Source: Aquanectria penicillioides
Taxonomy: Eukaryota; Ascomycota; Sordariomycetes; Hypocreales; Nectriaceae
Direction of reading: 5' to 3'
Length of the DNA stretch: 64,000 nt
Assembly (NCBI GenBank): GCA_003415625.1
Contig: PYIU01000004.1
Span: 1,922,001-1,986,000 of the forward strand
Each line of letters begins with the position of its first letter. Position 1 is the first letter of the stretch. The notes below the pieces were generated by a model. That model did not search any database and had not been told where the DNA came from. It saw nothing but the letters and a program-made list of their open reading frames with translations. The translations under genes and the position numbers were made by a program. Positions 33,355-45,902 of this stretch are shown piece by piece.

Positions 33355-36300
33355 TGTTTGGTTGCCGAGGGGTAGAACACGAAGAGAAGTGGAAGTGGAC
33401 TTCTATTTAGAAAGCTGGAGGACTCAGCTGGGAAGCTTATGAGATGCCCGGGGCCGGAGCTCTGTGTGGCGACAGCTGTTTCGGGTCGGCAGCTGGAGGT
33501 GGCGCCGGGGACGGAATCAGGAATGATTGGCAGCACAGAGCCAAACTCAACCACGGGCAGGTGCCAACAAAGACGATCAATTGATGATTTAGAAAAGGAG
33601 ACGGAAGGAGGGAGGGATAAGACGCCGATGAGCGACCCTGACTTATAGCCTTTTTGCTCCTCCTCTTCCTCCTCTTCATCTAAAAGAGCCCAGGGAGAAG
33701 CACGATGGGCGCGCCGCACACCTCCATCGTTCACACCCACACAACGCCCCCGGTCCGCCCGGTTTCGATGACCTTGTCGCCGTGGATCCAGGTCCATCAA
33801 AATCCATCCCGTGGATCCCTTCCAGACGTCCAGGGCTTGCCTGGCGCTAAAAAGTCACAGTCGAGATCCGAGCGACCTTGCGCCTGTCGCTGGCGCTCGG
33901 GATATTAGGACACATGCGGTGCCGATATCACGAGAAGGGGGGGAGGAGCCTTGTTCAGACAGACTCCATGCTGGTCACGTCAACAGAGAGTAACTACTTA
34001 CATGGCACCCAACTCATCGCTAATGCGGCGCAAGACCTCGACTCGGTTTTATTTGGGTGCCTAGTGCGGGGACAGCCAAAGAGGTGAAAGCTCGAATATC
34101 TAGCGGCTCAACAAAGCTCCAGTTGATGTCTAGCAGATGAGCTATGCATCTGCGCAAGAGAAAACAACGATGGCGTCTTGCTTTTCTCTCACCCAGAAGC
34201 CCAATTGACCAAAACTAATTCCATGGCTCCTAATCATACAGATGCCTAAATGGAGCAGAAGTGTGGCGGCTCTCCATCTTTTTCCTTGTATTTTGTATTC
34301 TGCATGGGGCCGGAGGTTTTACCATGGAACGGACTTGAGCGAGTTAAGGGTCCCTAGCAATTGGGGCTCGGGAATCCCATTTCGAGGTGCTGAAGGAGTC
34401 CAAGCTCCCCGCAGGCCGGCGACAGCACCGAACAGCCAACAGGGGAGAGCCACAAGGGTCTCCCTCAGCACTGGGAACTGACAACCCATTCCGTCCCCAT
34501 CGCACGGCGTCGCAACCCAAGTGACTCGTCTCGCGGACCTTTGAGACGCTGCCTCAACCCTCCCACACAATATGCACTCCCCACGTTCTAGACACTCTGT
34601 CGATGGTTGGAGCCGGCCCTTACCTCGCTCGTCTCCGGCCGAGAAAGGCTGGAACTTCGGACGATACACTTTATCTAAGTGCCTGATCTAATCTCCGGAT
34701 GGGAGCGGGACAACCGTACAGCAAAAACAAGCCTATGGAAGTGTGAGGGGGTAAGATGAGCCTCGATAATATGCAGTGATTGCTCTAGATCAGTGGCGAC
34801 ATGGACCGAGTTGTGAGGGCGATGGGCGAGGGATGGACATAATGGGCGAGGAGATTGGCGCAATGCCAGTCATGACCCGCCGGGAAGCAAAATGCATAGT
34901 CATTCATTATTACCACACCGTAGGTCAGGGACACATCAGCCAAGCAGTTATCCATGGACGAGCCAGGAGATAGCAGAAGGGCAAAGTGCTAATTACAACA
35001 CACGGTGAGAAATAAAAAACGGGGTCCGATAAGAATAGCTTGGGTTGATGGTGAGTGATCAACATGCTCACGAGGGCAAACCCGAGTAGGGTGAGGCGAC
35101 AAGGGAAAAAAAAAAAAAAAAGATATCCCCACGACCCTGCAACACACAATCCACAACCTCTAAGGGGAGTCACTTAGGCCACGGGGGAGGGGCCAGATAC
35201 CCATTATCCGCAGGATGCAAAGCACACCAAAGTGGACACCGACGCCATGGGCGGGCCATTATGGGGAATGCCGCTATGGGGAGAGGCTATTGTTACGGGG
35301 AGTCACCGTGGGGTGAGAGGAGCTACACATCCGAGCGGTTTATCGTTAGCGGCCAGAGACGACAATGAGAAGGTCGGGGAGGCTGTTTAATTGCTGACAC
35401 GCCTAAGTAGCATGCGAGATCAAGTCGAAGGAGGGGAAACAGCAGCATGTAATTACCCCGAAGAAGCGCGCCAAAGCGGAAGAGAGAAGGGGGATCTCAC
35501 GATAGTTGCCTCGAGGGTCCGCTCTTCGGGGATCCGGTGCCTTCAGACACATATTCACCGCATGTGGCACACAATCCCACGGTCAGCAGTCCATTCAGAG
35601 AGAGCCAAGATGACACACGCCCCCTAAATAACGGTCCGTTCACCTTACTTGCGTAGCACAAAAAGGACACGGCAGATCAGGAACGGACGAAAAGGCGTCA
35701 TTCTCGAGGCCCGGGCGTGCAAGGACATACGGACTGTCGTCAACCACAACACTGCCTATTCTTAGCAAACCATAGAGAGGGGCCAAGAAGAAGTAAAAAA
35801 AAAATTTATAAAAAAAAAAAAAAAAAAAAAAAAAGGACAGCGTTGATTCGAGCCGCCAGGGTTTTTGCGCTTGCAACCAAAGGTCAGCAGGACACTTTTT
35901 TCCCCTCCCCTTGCTTGCCGTTTTACCCCCGTCCCGACGCACCACTAAGTTGACGGGGGAGGGTCTTTGTACAAACAAAACCCCTAGACCCCCCGGACGT
36001 TGGTCCTCGTGGGACAGTGAAATTTACCAAACGGCGCTGGTCGTTGCTTGGCTTTTTGTGATGTGATTTGCTAACATTGAGGTGCAGCTACAGTTGTAAC
36101 GCTGCCGCTCCGTTTCCATAGTTGGTTTAGGACGTGGGTTGTGTTTGGGTTGAAGCTGGTGCTCGTTTTTTTTTTATTCTGTTGCTGTTGTTCTCCCCCA
36201 ACTAAAAGTCCCTAACTACACCAACCTCGTCCCGTGGATCTACAACATTGTCCTCAATAATCCTCGACATGCAAACATAATAATTCAACAAAGGCACAAT

Positions 36301-36489
36301 TCATAATGTGTTTTCCTTGGCTGTGGCACGCTGGTCACACCGCCAACGCCTCCTTCATCACCACTCATTCACCGGTGCCCGGTTTGATTTGCAAATCCAT
36401 GGCCCGTTTCCATGATGGGGCGTTTCCCCCCCACGCCCGCCTTTCAACCTGGCACATTGCCGTCTGGCACTTCCCACCTTTGGCTGTGC
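33355..36489. other. 3.1 kb spacer
   Basis: Upstream of the SDR gene and downstream of the isovaleryl-CoA dehydrogenase gene, both on the minus strand. It contains A-runs at 35,106-35,122 and a large A-rich block at 35,796-35,834. No gene is supported. Confidence 0.5.
35796..35834. repeat. Poly-A block
   Basis: A short A tract, TTTAT and then about 25 uninterrupted A. It could be a poly(dA) promoter tract or the tail scar of a retro-element; no element body was recognised next to it. Confidence 0.75.
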
Positions 36490-37988
36490 TCAAACGTTGG
36501 CGTACTCCTTGTTGAATGCCCTTCCGATCACCATTCGCCTAATCTCAGACGTGCCGGCCCCGATCTCGTACAGTTTGGCGCTGCAAATGTGGTCAGTTGA
36601 CTGATGTTGTGCTGCATCCCCATCACGGCCTCCCCAAATATGCACTCTTCCGTCTTCCCCGTCCCGTCCGCACCCTCCGATGTGATCCGGATACCGGCTC
36701 GCCAAGGGAACGGAAACTGGGGACTAGAAACTGGGATCCAGGGGCACGAGACCACCAGGGTAATGGAAAGGAAGATGAAGAAAACTTGGAAAACTTACTC
36801 CCGAAGCAACCGTGATGCGGGCATTTCCTCCACGTAGCCCATACCTCCCAACAGTTGGATACAGTCAAGGGCACACTCTGTCGCTCGCTCCGCGGCGTAC
36901 AGGATGGCTCCCGCGCAGTCCTGGGTACGAATCAAGCCATTCTCGTCTACCGCCCTGGCTGTTGCGTACGTGTAGGTGCGTGACGCTTGCAGCTTCGTGT
37001 ACATGTCAGCAAGTCGGCCTTGCACGAACTGGTTGTGCGCAATGGGCTGGCCAAACTGCTTGCGCTGGTGAGCAAATGGCAACGCAACATCAAGTGCCGA
37101 CTGCATCAAACCCAGGGGACCGGCACTCAGCACCAGCCGCTCCAGGTCGAGGCCTTCCATGAGCACTCGCACGCCGCCGTTGAGCTTGCCCAGCACGTTC
37201 TCAGAGGGCACAAAGACCGAGTCGAACATGAGCTCGCCCGTGTTGCTGCCTCGCATGCCCATCTTGTCCAGCTTGCGTGCGCAGCTGAAGCCCTCCGACT
37301 TGGTCGGCACCAGGAACGCCGTGATGCCCTTGGAGCCCTTGTCCGGTTCTGTCTTCGCATACACCACGATCAGGTCCGCGTCCGGTCCGTTGGTGATCCA
37401 CATCTTAGACCCGTTCAGCACGTAGCCCCCGTCCACGGCCTTGGCCGTCGTCCTCATGCTGACTACGTCGCTGCCGGCCCCAGACTCGGACATTGCCAGC
37501 GCTCCCACCGAGGTACCGGCAATGAGACCTGGTAGGTATTTCTGCTTTTGCTCCGGTGATCCGTTCAGTTGGAGCTGGTTGACACAGAGTTGGGAATGGG
37601 CCGCGTAGCTGAGACCAATAGACCCAGATGCCCTCGAAATCTCCTCCATGACGATAATGTGTGCTTGATATCCCATGCCCAGTCCACCGACGTCCTCATC
37701 TGCCGTGATGCCGAGGAAACCCGCCTCGCCCATCTTCGCCCACATCTCGTGTGGGAACGCATTGCTCTTGTCTGTATGGGCCGCCACCTCCTCTGTAATC
37801 TCGCGACGGGTAAAGTCCTGCACTCGATCTCGAAGCTCCTCAAGCTCGTCGCTCGTCGGCGGCTCGAACCCCTTGGGATGTTTTGACGAATGCAGTCTCG
37901 ACTGGATTGCGGGGAGGCTCATGGCTGGCCGCCATTGCCTGGCGGCGACGGGCCGCGCAAGGGCTCGAAGGGTTCGCAGGCTTGACAT
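36490..37988 (-). CDS. ivdA: Isovaleryl-CoA dehydrogenase, mitochondrial
   Basis: An FAD-dependent acyl-CoA dehydrogenase that converts isovaleryl-CoA to 3-methylcrotonyl-CoA in leucine catabolism. Exons are 37988-36799 and 36580-36490; the 218 bp intron joins ASRLLR to [16 protein letters not shown]. The product is 426 residues, normal for the family. The N-terminus is an Arg/Ala-rich presequence. Family signatures are [43 protein letters not shown] and [16 protein letters not shown]. The catalytic Glu characteristic of isovaleryl rather than short-chain enzymes is present in [18 protein letters not shown]. It is transcribed away from the methylcrotonoyl-CoA carboxylase beta gene, which supplies the next step, so shared control is likely. 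Confidence 0.95.
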
Positions 37989-38159
37989 TGTGTTTACAGA
38001 TTAGAACAAGATGATCGGGAGACGGTATTTGCGTGAAGAAAAAGGACGACCCTGCTTGTCCGAGACCTGTAAGCAATCGCTGTCTGCCGAGGAGCTCGGC
38101 CAGCTGAGGTTGGCGAGGGTTGTGATCCGGCTTAGCGCGGCTTTCGGCGGCTAGGTCTA

Positions 38160-38183
38160 CTACGTCACCAAGCTCGGCCTAAG
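38160..38183 (+). promoter_or_regulatory. Shared 24-bp element, copy 1 (ivdA side)
   Basis: The core TACGTCACCAAGCTCGG and its flanks (24 bases in total) match copy 2 perfectly and in the same orientation. It lies 172 bp upstream of the isovaleryl-CoA dehydrogenase ATG. The ACGTCA core resembles a bZIP site and CTCGG a Zn2Cys6 half-site. The binding protein is unknown. Confidence 0.75.
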
Positions 38184-40008
38184 GGTATCACCCGGATGCC
38201 AAACAGCTTGGGGCATATGTATCAGTCAGAATTTCAGAAATTGAGCGTGCTAGAGACGCTGAGATCTTTGTTAAACCAGTTTGAAGTCATGTGCGTGTGA
38301 AAGCTCGGTTTCCTGATAATCTTCGCTGCCTCAATTGTCGTTCATGACAGAATTAGTCTCTCAGCAAATTCAGAATTATAGCCATCACTCTCCAATCTCT
38401 TCATTGCAGACATGAACAGGGTTTCACTGTTTTGTGGGTGGTGAATACTTGGAATGCTACTGTTTTGCCGGATATGGGTTTCAATTTCTGTGCACGGGAA
38501 AGTTAGATGCTCCACGTGCAAACTCTTATTCGCAACACTTCCTGGTTCAATCGCACACATCTCTCTATATAGAGGTCATAGAATTACAATCAGAGGTCAT
38601 TTTCAAGAAAATAATATTTGAATGTATTTTCAAATTTCTTTCTTTAGTTGAAAAAAAGTCCCACGGGCACTGCTACTGAAATGTGCTAAATCCATCCATG
38701 GTTAAAGGGCGATCCATCATGAGCAACCTTCCAGTTTGAACGAGATCCTACGCAACAATCTCCAAGTCGCTAGTTGCATTAAAGACCAACTACCTCCGCT
38801 ATCAGCATATATTCTTATGAGATAGCGCAATGCATCTCTTTCGGTTTCTGCATTGAGTCTCCGCCTCCCAGGGATGCCGTGTATCCGAGGGGAAATTCAT
38901 AGTTGCAATGGAAATCTTGCTAAGCCCTTTATCCATTTTTAACTAACATGATAGAAGAAAGACGTGTTGTTTATTATCTAGAGTTAACCGCGTCTTGCCA
39001 TCAAACAGGCCCCTCGACGTCCCTAGTCCCAGCCTTACACTCCGGTAAGGCACATCCAATCATTGTTTTAAGACCCCATAGTCAATTTCTCGAGCTAGAA
39101 GCGCATTTAATTTTATTATATCCTGAGGTTCAACTTCCAAATGCTTCACTGCCGGGAAATATGGTCAGAACGAGAGGAGACGTGTCGTGGAATCCCATAA
39201 TGCAGCTATCCTATTCCTTGCGAGACCTGGAGTCAGAGAAATCAGCATGCAAAAAGGTCTCACCGTGACTTCATATTCATGAATATTTTAAAGCTTCGTT
39301 ACTTGAATCAGTCTTTACCTGCCCTGACGCCACTGAACCAGGCCGTACTCAAAGCTATCGTTAACCTGACAATCACTTCCATCGCGCTAGGCTTGGCAGG
39401 ACCAACCGCGTTAGTTGAGGATGACCTCTGGCTTAAATTTGGATTACTTCAAACCAATGTTTTACTTTGAATTGTTTTCTTCTTCTTTACTAACATATGA
39501 AGAAGACTCCTAAGACAAGAAACTAAGGTGTCGAGGATCGCGCTTTCAAAAGCCCAACGCAGAACATTGCACAAGAATTTAGGATGTGCGAAAGGCTGGA
39601 TGCCATCTAATTCCAAGTCATTTGGGACTACGCAGACCCATAGGGCCTCTACATACGAGTGAGAAACCAGAGTCTGCACATCGTGGCGGCATTTCAATTG
39701 AGCAAACAGGATCTCCCGGCTCTTAAGAAGCAACAATGAAGTCGTGGACCGCACAACAAAAATTAGTGGTGCTGGTGGGTCTCAGCAAGCACCGACCATA
39801 TGAAGAGTGGCGGCACAGGATCTGGGGTAAGTGAGCGTGCGAGGCGATTGAAACCCAGCGTTTTCGCATTCAATTCCGACGCACTCCTTTGGCACTGTTG
39901 AATTGCAGTTCATGAATAAGCCTACCGCGGGAACTCTGACATTCAGCCGACCGGTTTGACGGCTGAAGGAGGCTCTGGTGGCACGGGACCTCGTGTTGGT
40001 TTTTACCG

Positions 40009-40014
40009 TATAAA
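40009..40014 (+). promoter_or_regulatory. Candidate TATA box of mccB
   Basis: TATAAA 186 bp upstream of the mccB start and 43 bp upstream of the shared element. Spacing to the ATG is long, so assignment is tentative. Confidence 0.4.
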
Positions 40015-40056
40015 GGCGGCTCTAACCGGCCGGACCGCCCAAGCCGACCCCAGATT

Positions 40057-40080
40057 CTACGTCACCAAGCTCGGCCTAAG
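40057..40080 (+). promoter_or_regulatory. Shared 24-bp element, copy 2 (mccB side)
   Basis: Identical over 24 bases to the element at 38160-38183; the match ends abruptly on both sides. It lies 120 bp upstream of the mccB start. Lack of similarity outside the 24 bases argues against a recent large duplication. Confidence 0.75.
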
Positions 40081-40199
40081 CGTCCCGCCTCCCTTGCCCG
40101 GGACTGCTATACTTCCATGCTTCCCACGAGAGACAGCCTCTGTGCCAGAGACATTTCCACTGCAAACCCAACTCTGCAAGCTGCAGCGAGGCCGTCACA

Positions 40200-42027
40200 A
40201 TGTCGCTCTCACGCTCCTCTCGCCAGGCCCTGCGCCTGGGCGGCCAATTCGGCCGTCAAAGCTGCCAGGGTCGGTATCGCCATCAGCAAGCGCGGGCCGT
40301 CGCCAATCTCACCCCGCCGCACCAGGCCGCTGCCATCTCGCGGCTTCAGTCCAATGTCGATCCGTCGTCGGAAGAGTTCAAGGAGAATGAGCAGCAGATG
40401 GCCGAGGTCATAGCCCGCATGCAGGAGCTTGCGCGCAAGATCCAGCAGGGCGGGTCGGAAAAGGCCAGACAGAAGCACCTGGCCCGCAAGAAGATGCTGC
40501 CTCGGGATCGCGTCACGGCATTGATCGACCCAGGAACCACCTTCTTGGAGCTCTCGCAATTCGCTGGCTATGAGCTCTACCCCGAGGCCGATGTGCCAGC
40601 AGCAGGCATCATCACGGGTGTCGGCGTTGTCGAGGGCGTGACATGTGTCATTGTTGCCAATGACAGCACTGTCAAGGGCGGCACGTACTATCCCATCACC
40701 GTAAAGAAGCATCTGCGAGCTCAAGCCGTTGCGCAGGAGAACAAGCTTCCGTAAGTATTTCCTGTAAAACTGAGGTTCAATCCGGCATTCTAATAGCTTT
40801 CAGCTGCATCTATCTGGTCGACAGCGGTGGCGCCAACTTGCCCCATCAAGCCGACGTCTTCCCTGATCAGAACCACTTTGGTCGCATCTTCTACAACCAG
40901 GCCCGCATGAGCTCCCAAGGCATCCCCCAGATTTCAGTAGTCATGGGACCTTGCACAGCTGGCGGCGCATACGTACCCGCCATGAGCGATGAGAGCATCA
41001 TTGTGCAAGAGCAAGGCCATATCTTCCTCGCCGGTCCACCACTGGTCAAGGCCGCAACTGGAGAGGTCGTCAGCCACGAAGATCTAGGCGGTGGAAAGAT
41101 GCACTCGTCCGTCTCGGGAGTGACGGATTACCTCGCTGTAGATGATGCCCATGCCATTACGCTGGCTCGCCGCTGCATCAGCAACCTCAACTGGCCAGCG
41201 AGGTCGCCCAACACCCAAGTGCCCAAGGCTAAGTTTGCTGAGCCCCTCCATAACCCTGAGGAGCTTCTCGGCATTGCCTCGACGAATTTGCGTAAGCCGC
41301 TCCCTATCCGAGAGGTCATCTCGCGAATCGTCGACGGCTCCGAGTTCTCCGAGTTCAAGCGCGACTATGGCACCACGCTGGTAACAGGCTTCGCAGAGAT
41401 TTACGGCCACAAGGTCGGCATCGTTGCCAACGACGGTATTCTCTTCTCCACTTCCTCAGTGAAAGGTGCTCACTTTGTTGAGCTTTGCACACAACGAGGG
41501 ATCCCCCTGGTGTTCCTGCAAAACATTTCGGGATTCATGGTGGGTTCTCAGTCAGAACGTGAAGGCATCGCAAAGCACGGCGCCAAGCTCGTCACAGCCG
41601 TGGCTTGCGCCGATGTTCCAAAGTTCACCGTCGTCTTGGGCGGTAGCTACGGTGCCGGCAACTACGGCATGTGTGGACGTGCTTACTCGCCACGATTCCT
41701 ATGGATGTGGCCCAACGCTCGGATCGGTGTCATGGGTAGCGAGCAACTCTCTGCCGTCATGGAGACTGTTGGAAAGGCAGACCCCGAGCTGAAGGACCGC
41801 ATCGAGCGGGAGAGCGATGCGACCTACTCATCGGCTAGGTTATGGGTAAGCCGTAACATTGAGCTAACTAAGAGCCACCGACGCATATGCTAACAATTGT
41901 TTAGGATGACGGGATTATCCCACCTCAGCACACGAGACGGTATCTTGGTCTTGGTTTGATGGCTGCCATGGGAGGCCGAAATGAAGTCAAGGCGGGCGAT
42001 ACCAAGTACGGTGTTTTCAGGATGTAA
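40200..42027 (+). CDS. mccB: Methylcrotonoyl-CoA carboxylase beta subunit, mitochondrial
   Basis: The carboxyltransferase subunit of 3-methylcrotonyl-CoA carboxylase, the step after isovaleryl-CoA dehydrogenase in leucine degradation. Exons are 40200-40750, 40804-41845 and 41905-42027; introns are 53 and 59 bp. Phases give 571 residues. An Arg/Ser-rich presequence opens the protein. Family motifs are [93 protein letters not shown] and [25 protein letters not shown]. The usual VMGGEQ reads VMGSEQ here, and the DLGG...H segment reads HSSVSGVTD; both are modest departures. The biotin-carrying alpha subunit is not in this window, although it is linked to these genes in some fungi. Confidence 0.95.
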
Positions 42028-44167
42028 GAATTTAGGAGTTCAAACGGGTTGCGTTACAGGAATTTCGAGGCGTTGGTAGATGAGAACAATGGATCACCTA
42101 GCCGAACAGCTTGAATCCATTCCCGTGGGTAGAGAATGGGAAGTGAATAGATATGAAGTTGAGGGTAGTTTTGCTTCGCCCATGGACTTGAGAATGGATT
42201 CCAACATGACTCTCTGCTATCTTAAGTCTCTGAAGATACAATCATGTATGATTTTGGGTTTCTTTTCTGTCAAGTCAATTTTTACTTAATGGCAAACAAG
42301 TGCGACATGTCACACACAGCTGCTGTAGGGTAAGTGGGAAAGTCCTATCAGATGACCACATCGTCAGTCCAAAACCAATGTCTCTTGTCGAGTATTGATT
42401 ATCAATTCAACTTGAAAGATAAGGTTTTATGTTTGTCTTAAGTGTACAGTGTCATAAAAGCCCGGGGCTGACTATGATATGGCGGATGGAACCGGTAGGA
42501 AGCGAACGTTGATAGCAACACCACAGTCACAGGCACGCGATGCAGATATAAGTTAGACTGACGACATCAAACAATCAAATGACTGCAAATATAGTTTGCA
42601 AATGTAACAAACATGGGGTTAAACTAGTTTGTGCGTAAATCTCTGCTCAACCCTAGATTAATCCCAAGGTATCTTGTGATGCTTAACCTTGAGCTCACCA
42701 AATCACACAAATTTTGTCAACCACGTCACTTTGTTTCATCGTTCTCTCATGCTAGATCAATAAATGTGGAAGATATAGGCTAGTAATACAAAATGTTGAC
42801 CTCTCAACTCACCGCTACTACCCAGACCTCCATCTGATGCCCAACCAAACACCGACCAACTGAAGTTGGCTTGATATGCGACTGGGATCTCGACCATGAC
42901 ATTCTCTACTTTTTGTGGCCCAACATGTTTCGGCATGTGGTGTATTTTAACCATCGAGATTGTTCGATCATTTTGGGATTTAGGGCTGAAGATGGAAGGT
43001 TGATCACACTTGAATTCAGTACTTATTCTTGTCGCTTCTTCCATGGCATGCCTGCATGCGGCGAACCGATGGCGACTGTTTGAAAGCGAGATATATTATT
43101 TGTCACAGTTTGTAAATGCCTCACAACCACCTGCGTGCTCGAGAATTCCGCCTTAGCAATTCACTTCCCCTGCGGAATCGTCAAAACTTTCAAATATTTG
43201 CTTCAGTTTACCCTGCAGAGCAGACATGGATCACTGTTCTTGTCAAGCTGGTTCGTCTGCTCGTATTATATATTAATTAGCAATTTATAAATGTTTCAGG
43301 ACAACAAAGTTGATGAAATGTGTGCGTCCAAGATTGCATGTGGATATATGCGTCACAGGATTATCCAGGTAGTTTTTTCAAGTATACGATGTACTCCGTC
43401 TAAGACGTCAGACGAGACAGCGACGGCTCGGGGAGCTTGGATTGGCTTGTGGGACAGAGTGTTTGCGAGCCATTCAGGTGCGGTAAAAAGGAACTCAACC
43501 CTGCACACCGTGACAGGGGGCGATCGGGTTGGGCCAATAGTGGGAGTGATCGACGCCAGATCTCACAAGGTGAAACACACGATATGGCACCGTCAACCAG
43601 GGTTGGTGTCGTAAGAGGGCCACGTCGGCCGCACGCACTCAGTCAATCTGCTGTAAGGGACTTTGACGCCGGCATGCAATTGTTCCGCACTTGCTGAGGG
43701 AAATGGGATTGGGGACTGGCCGGGTTCAGGATCCGTGGCTTCGGGATCGGAAGCTACGGGATTTAGGCCGCTACGGGGCTTGTTTGCGTATTAGGTGGGC
43801 TTATTTTTATGGTGTTTGTTCTAGCATATTTGTGCCGCGAGCAGGTATTCTCCCGCTGTTCTATTTGGACGCGAGCGTTGGGTGTTGATGAGCGCGAGAT
43901 TAAAGGTGCAGCGGCTTCAAAGAGCATTGACGGGTACTGACGAGCGTTTGAGGACGTCCAGCGCCCGAGAGAGATTGATTCCTCGATGGCGAGGGTGAGC
44001 CAAAGGATCGCATTGACGGGGTTCATTTTGGCTGTGTGGTTAGCTGGTGCCGCACGGTACGTCCCAATGCCCTGCGAGGGCACTAATGGCTGATCAGACG
44101 GACGGGAGCAAGTCGGGCTGATCCTGGATATATTTGCTTTGTCTTACACAGTACTTGCGCCTGCACT

Positions 44168-44288
44168 CGTGCTTTGAGCCTGCTTGTGCTTTGAGCCTGC
44201 TTGTGCTTTGAGCTTGCTTGTGCTTTGAGCTTGCCTGTGCTTTGAGCTTGCCTGTGCTTTGAACTTGTGCTGTGCTTTGAACTTGTGC
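44168..44288. repeat. 17-18-bp minisatellite, seven copies
   Basis: The unit TGTGCTTTGAGCCTGCT is repeated with C/T variants. The first five copies are 17 bp and the last two 18 bp (TGTGCTTTGAACTTGTGC). The gradient of variants from left to right suggests stepwise expansion. Confidence 0.9.
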
Positions 44289-45840
44289 TGTGCAGTGAGA
44301 GCGACGGACTCGCTTCTCTGCTCTCGTGTTTCCGGTGAGTGAAGATTCTATTCGCGAGAAGAGTGGCGTGCTGAAAGCCAAGTCGCCGGACGCCGCTGGC
44401 AATAGGACCGGCTCGGGAGATGGGGCAAAAACATTTGCCGTGTCGGTGGTGCTGGGCTGGGCGCTGGACACGCCGAGAGAGCTGCCGTGCTACCTATTGT
44501 TGGGTAGGTAAGAAGCTTGCTTACCGAGGCGGCTTGGAGCCTTCATTCAGCTAGGTGCGGGCTGAGCTGGCTAAGCTGAGGCGAGCTGAAGTTGTTGGCG
44601 GACAAGTCGGTCAGCCCAGGCGCAGCAGTGATGGAGGGATGATGGTTGGAAGAGTGGACGCAGCTGCACGTTTGAGTGCTGGAATGCATCTTGCAGATCG
44701 TATTCCAACGCGACGCAACCCCAACACGAGCATCGGCAGCAGTGAGATGCAGACACAGACGCAGCAGTGAGTGAGACTGACAACGCTCGGGGCTGAAGAG
44801 CGAGAGAGAGGGGGGAAAAAACCTGTATGGCGAGCATCACAGGGGGGAACTTGCAGGGAGCATGCTAGCCATGCGGAACAAGTACGGGTACATGTACTCG
44901 AATGGGCCTCAAATAAGAGCCCAGGACGAAGCTGCAGGAACATACCTAGTGACGCTAGTGTTTCTGTTTGAGAGTGGTGCCCGTGCCACTAACGGGTCCA
45001 TGATGCCCTGAGCTGTCCTCTAACAACAAGTCTCAGAGCTCTGGGGCCTTCGTCGAAGACCCTTCTGGGGGGCTTCTGGGGCGGGACTCGCTGGAGGATG
45101 CTCAGTGGGCCCGGTGGTGGGGCGCCGACTGGGAGTGATTGCCCATCCTGGGCCTGCCAGGCCATTCATTGGTCAGACGCCCGGAGCTTCGAGACGGGTT
45201 TGGTGGAATTTTGAAGTCAGTGGCGTCTCCACTCGCGTGGGCTGTGGGGTGGGACCAGGGGTTCCAGGACGAGCGGGCAGCCGAAGGAGGACTAAGAGGA
45301 ACCGAGAAGACTAGGCAAACGGCTTTCTTCCCCCTTCATCTCTACCAAAGCTGGCTGTAGAGGGGCGAGAGGCCCAAGACGGTGCCGCGGGCTTGGGTTT
45401 GGATGTGAAGCACGGATGAGATCCCTTCCATCCCCCTTCAGTGGCACTTCTGCACCTCTGCGCGCGCCCCAGGTCTTTTTGCCCGCGGTGGATCTTGACT
45501 TTGACTGCCTCGACGGCGGCGGCGGCGCATGCCTGTCCCTGCAAACCCGCCCGTCGGTCCTGGGATCCGTTATGACGCGACTAAGATTGAATAGATGAAA
45601 GTGGTGATCCTCAATTATCCAGCTCCCCGGTCTTTCTACATAGTAGGATCGCCGAGATGGGTCGTGACTCCGCTCTGCTATCAGCAAACCTGCCAAGCGA
45701 GCCAGGTTCACCGTCCCTCCATCCCTCCAACTATCCCTCGCATGCATGCACGTAAGTTGGCAGCTAACGCATGCATAGGTACTCTTGGGCTTTTTGCTGC
45801 GTATGCTGAGGCACATGGAGATTAGAGCGAGAGAAGAAGT

Positions 45841-45865
45841 GAGAGAAAGAGAAAGAGAAAGAGAA

Positions 45866-45902
<37 letters not shown>
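45841..45902. repeat. GAAA/GA purine tract
   Basis: GAGAAA units grade into a pure (GA)n run of about 25 bases. It is a strand-asymmetric polypurine tract able to adopt triplex structure. Confidence 0.85.

Larger units (their letters stand above)
37989..40199. promoter_or_regulatory. Divergent promoter region of the leucine-catabolism pair
   Basis: 2.2 kb between the two start codons. About 170 bp at the left end and 140 bp at the right end share a perfect 24-bp element. The centre (about 38,340-39,780) is A/T-rich and lacks supported genes. Its short ORFs could be remnants of degraded sequence, but no transposon family was recognised. Confidence 0.65.

Noticed and set aside
35786..35834. 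Retrotransposon insertion marked by poly-A
   Set aside because: No element body, reverse transcriptase frame or target-site duplication was recognised beside the tract.
42757..43044. Minus-strand 95-codon ORF with mixed composition
   Set aside because: Too short, A/T-rich surroundings, no family; could be a decayed gene but nothing supports it.
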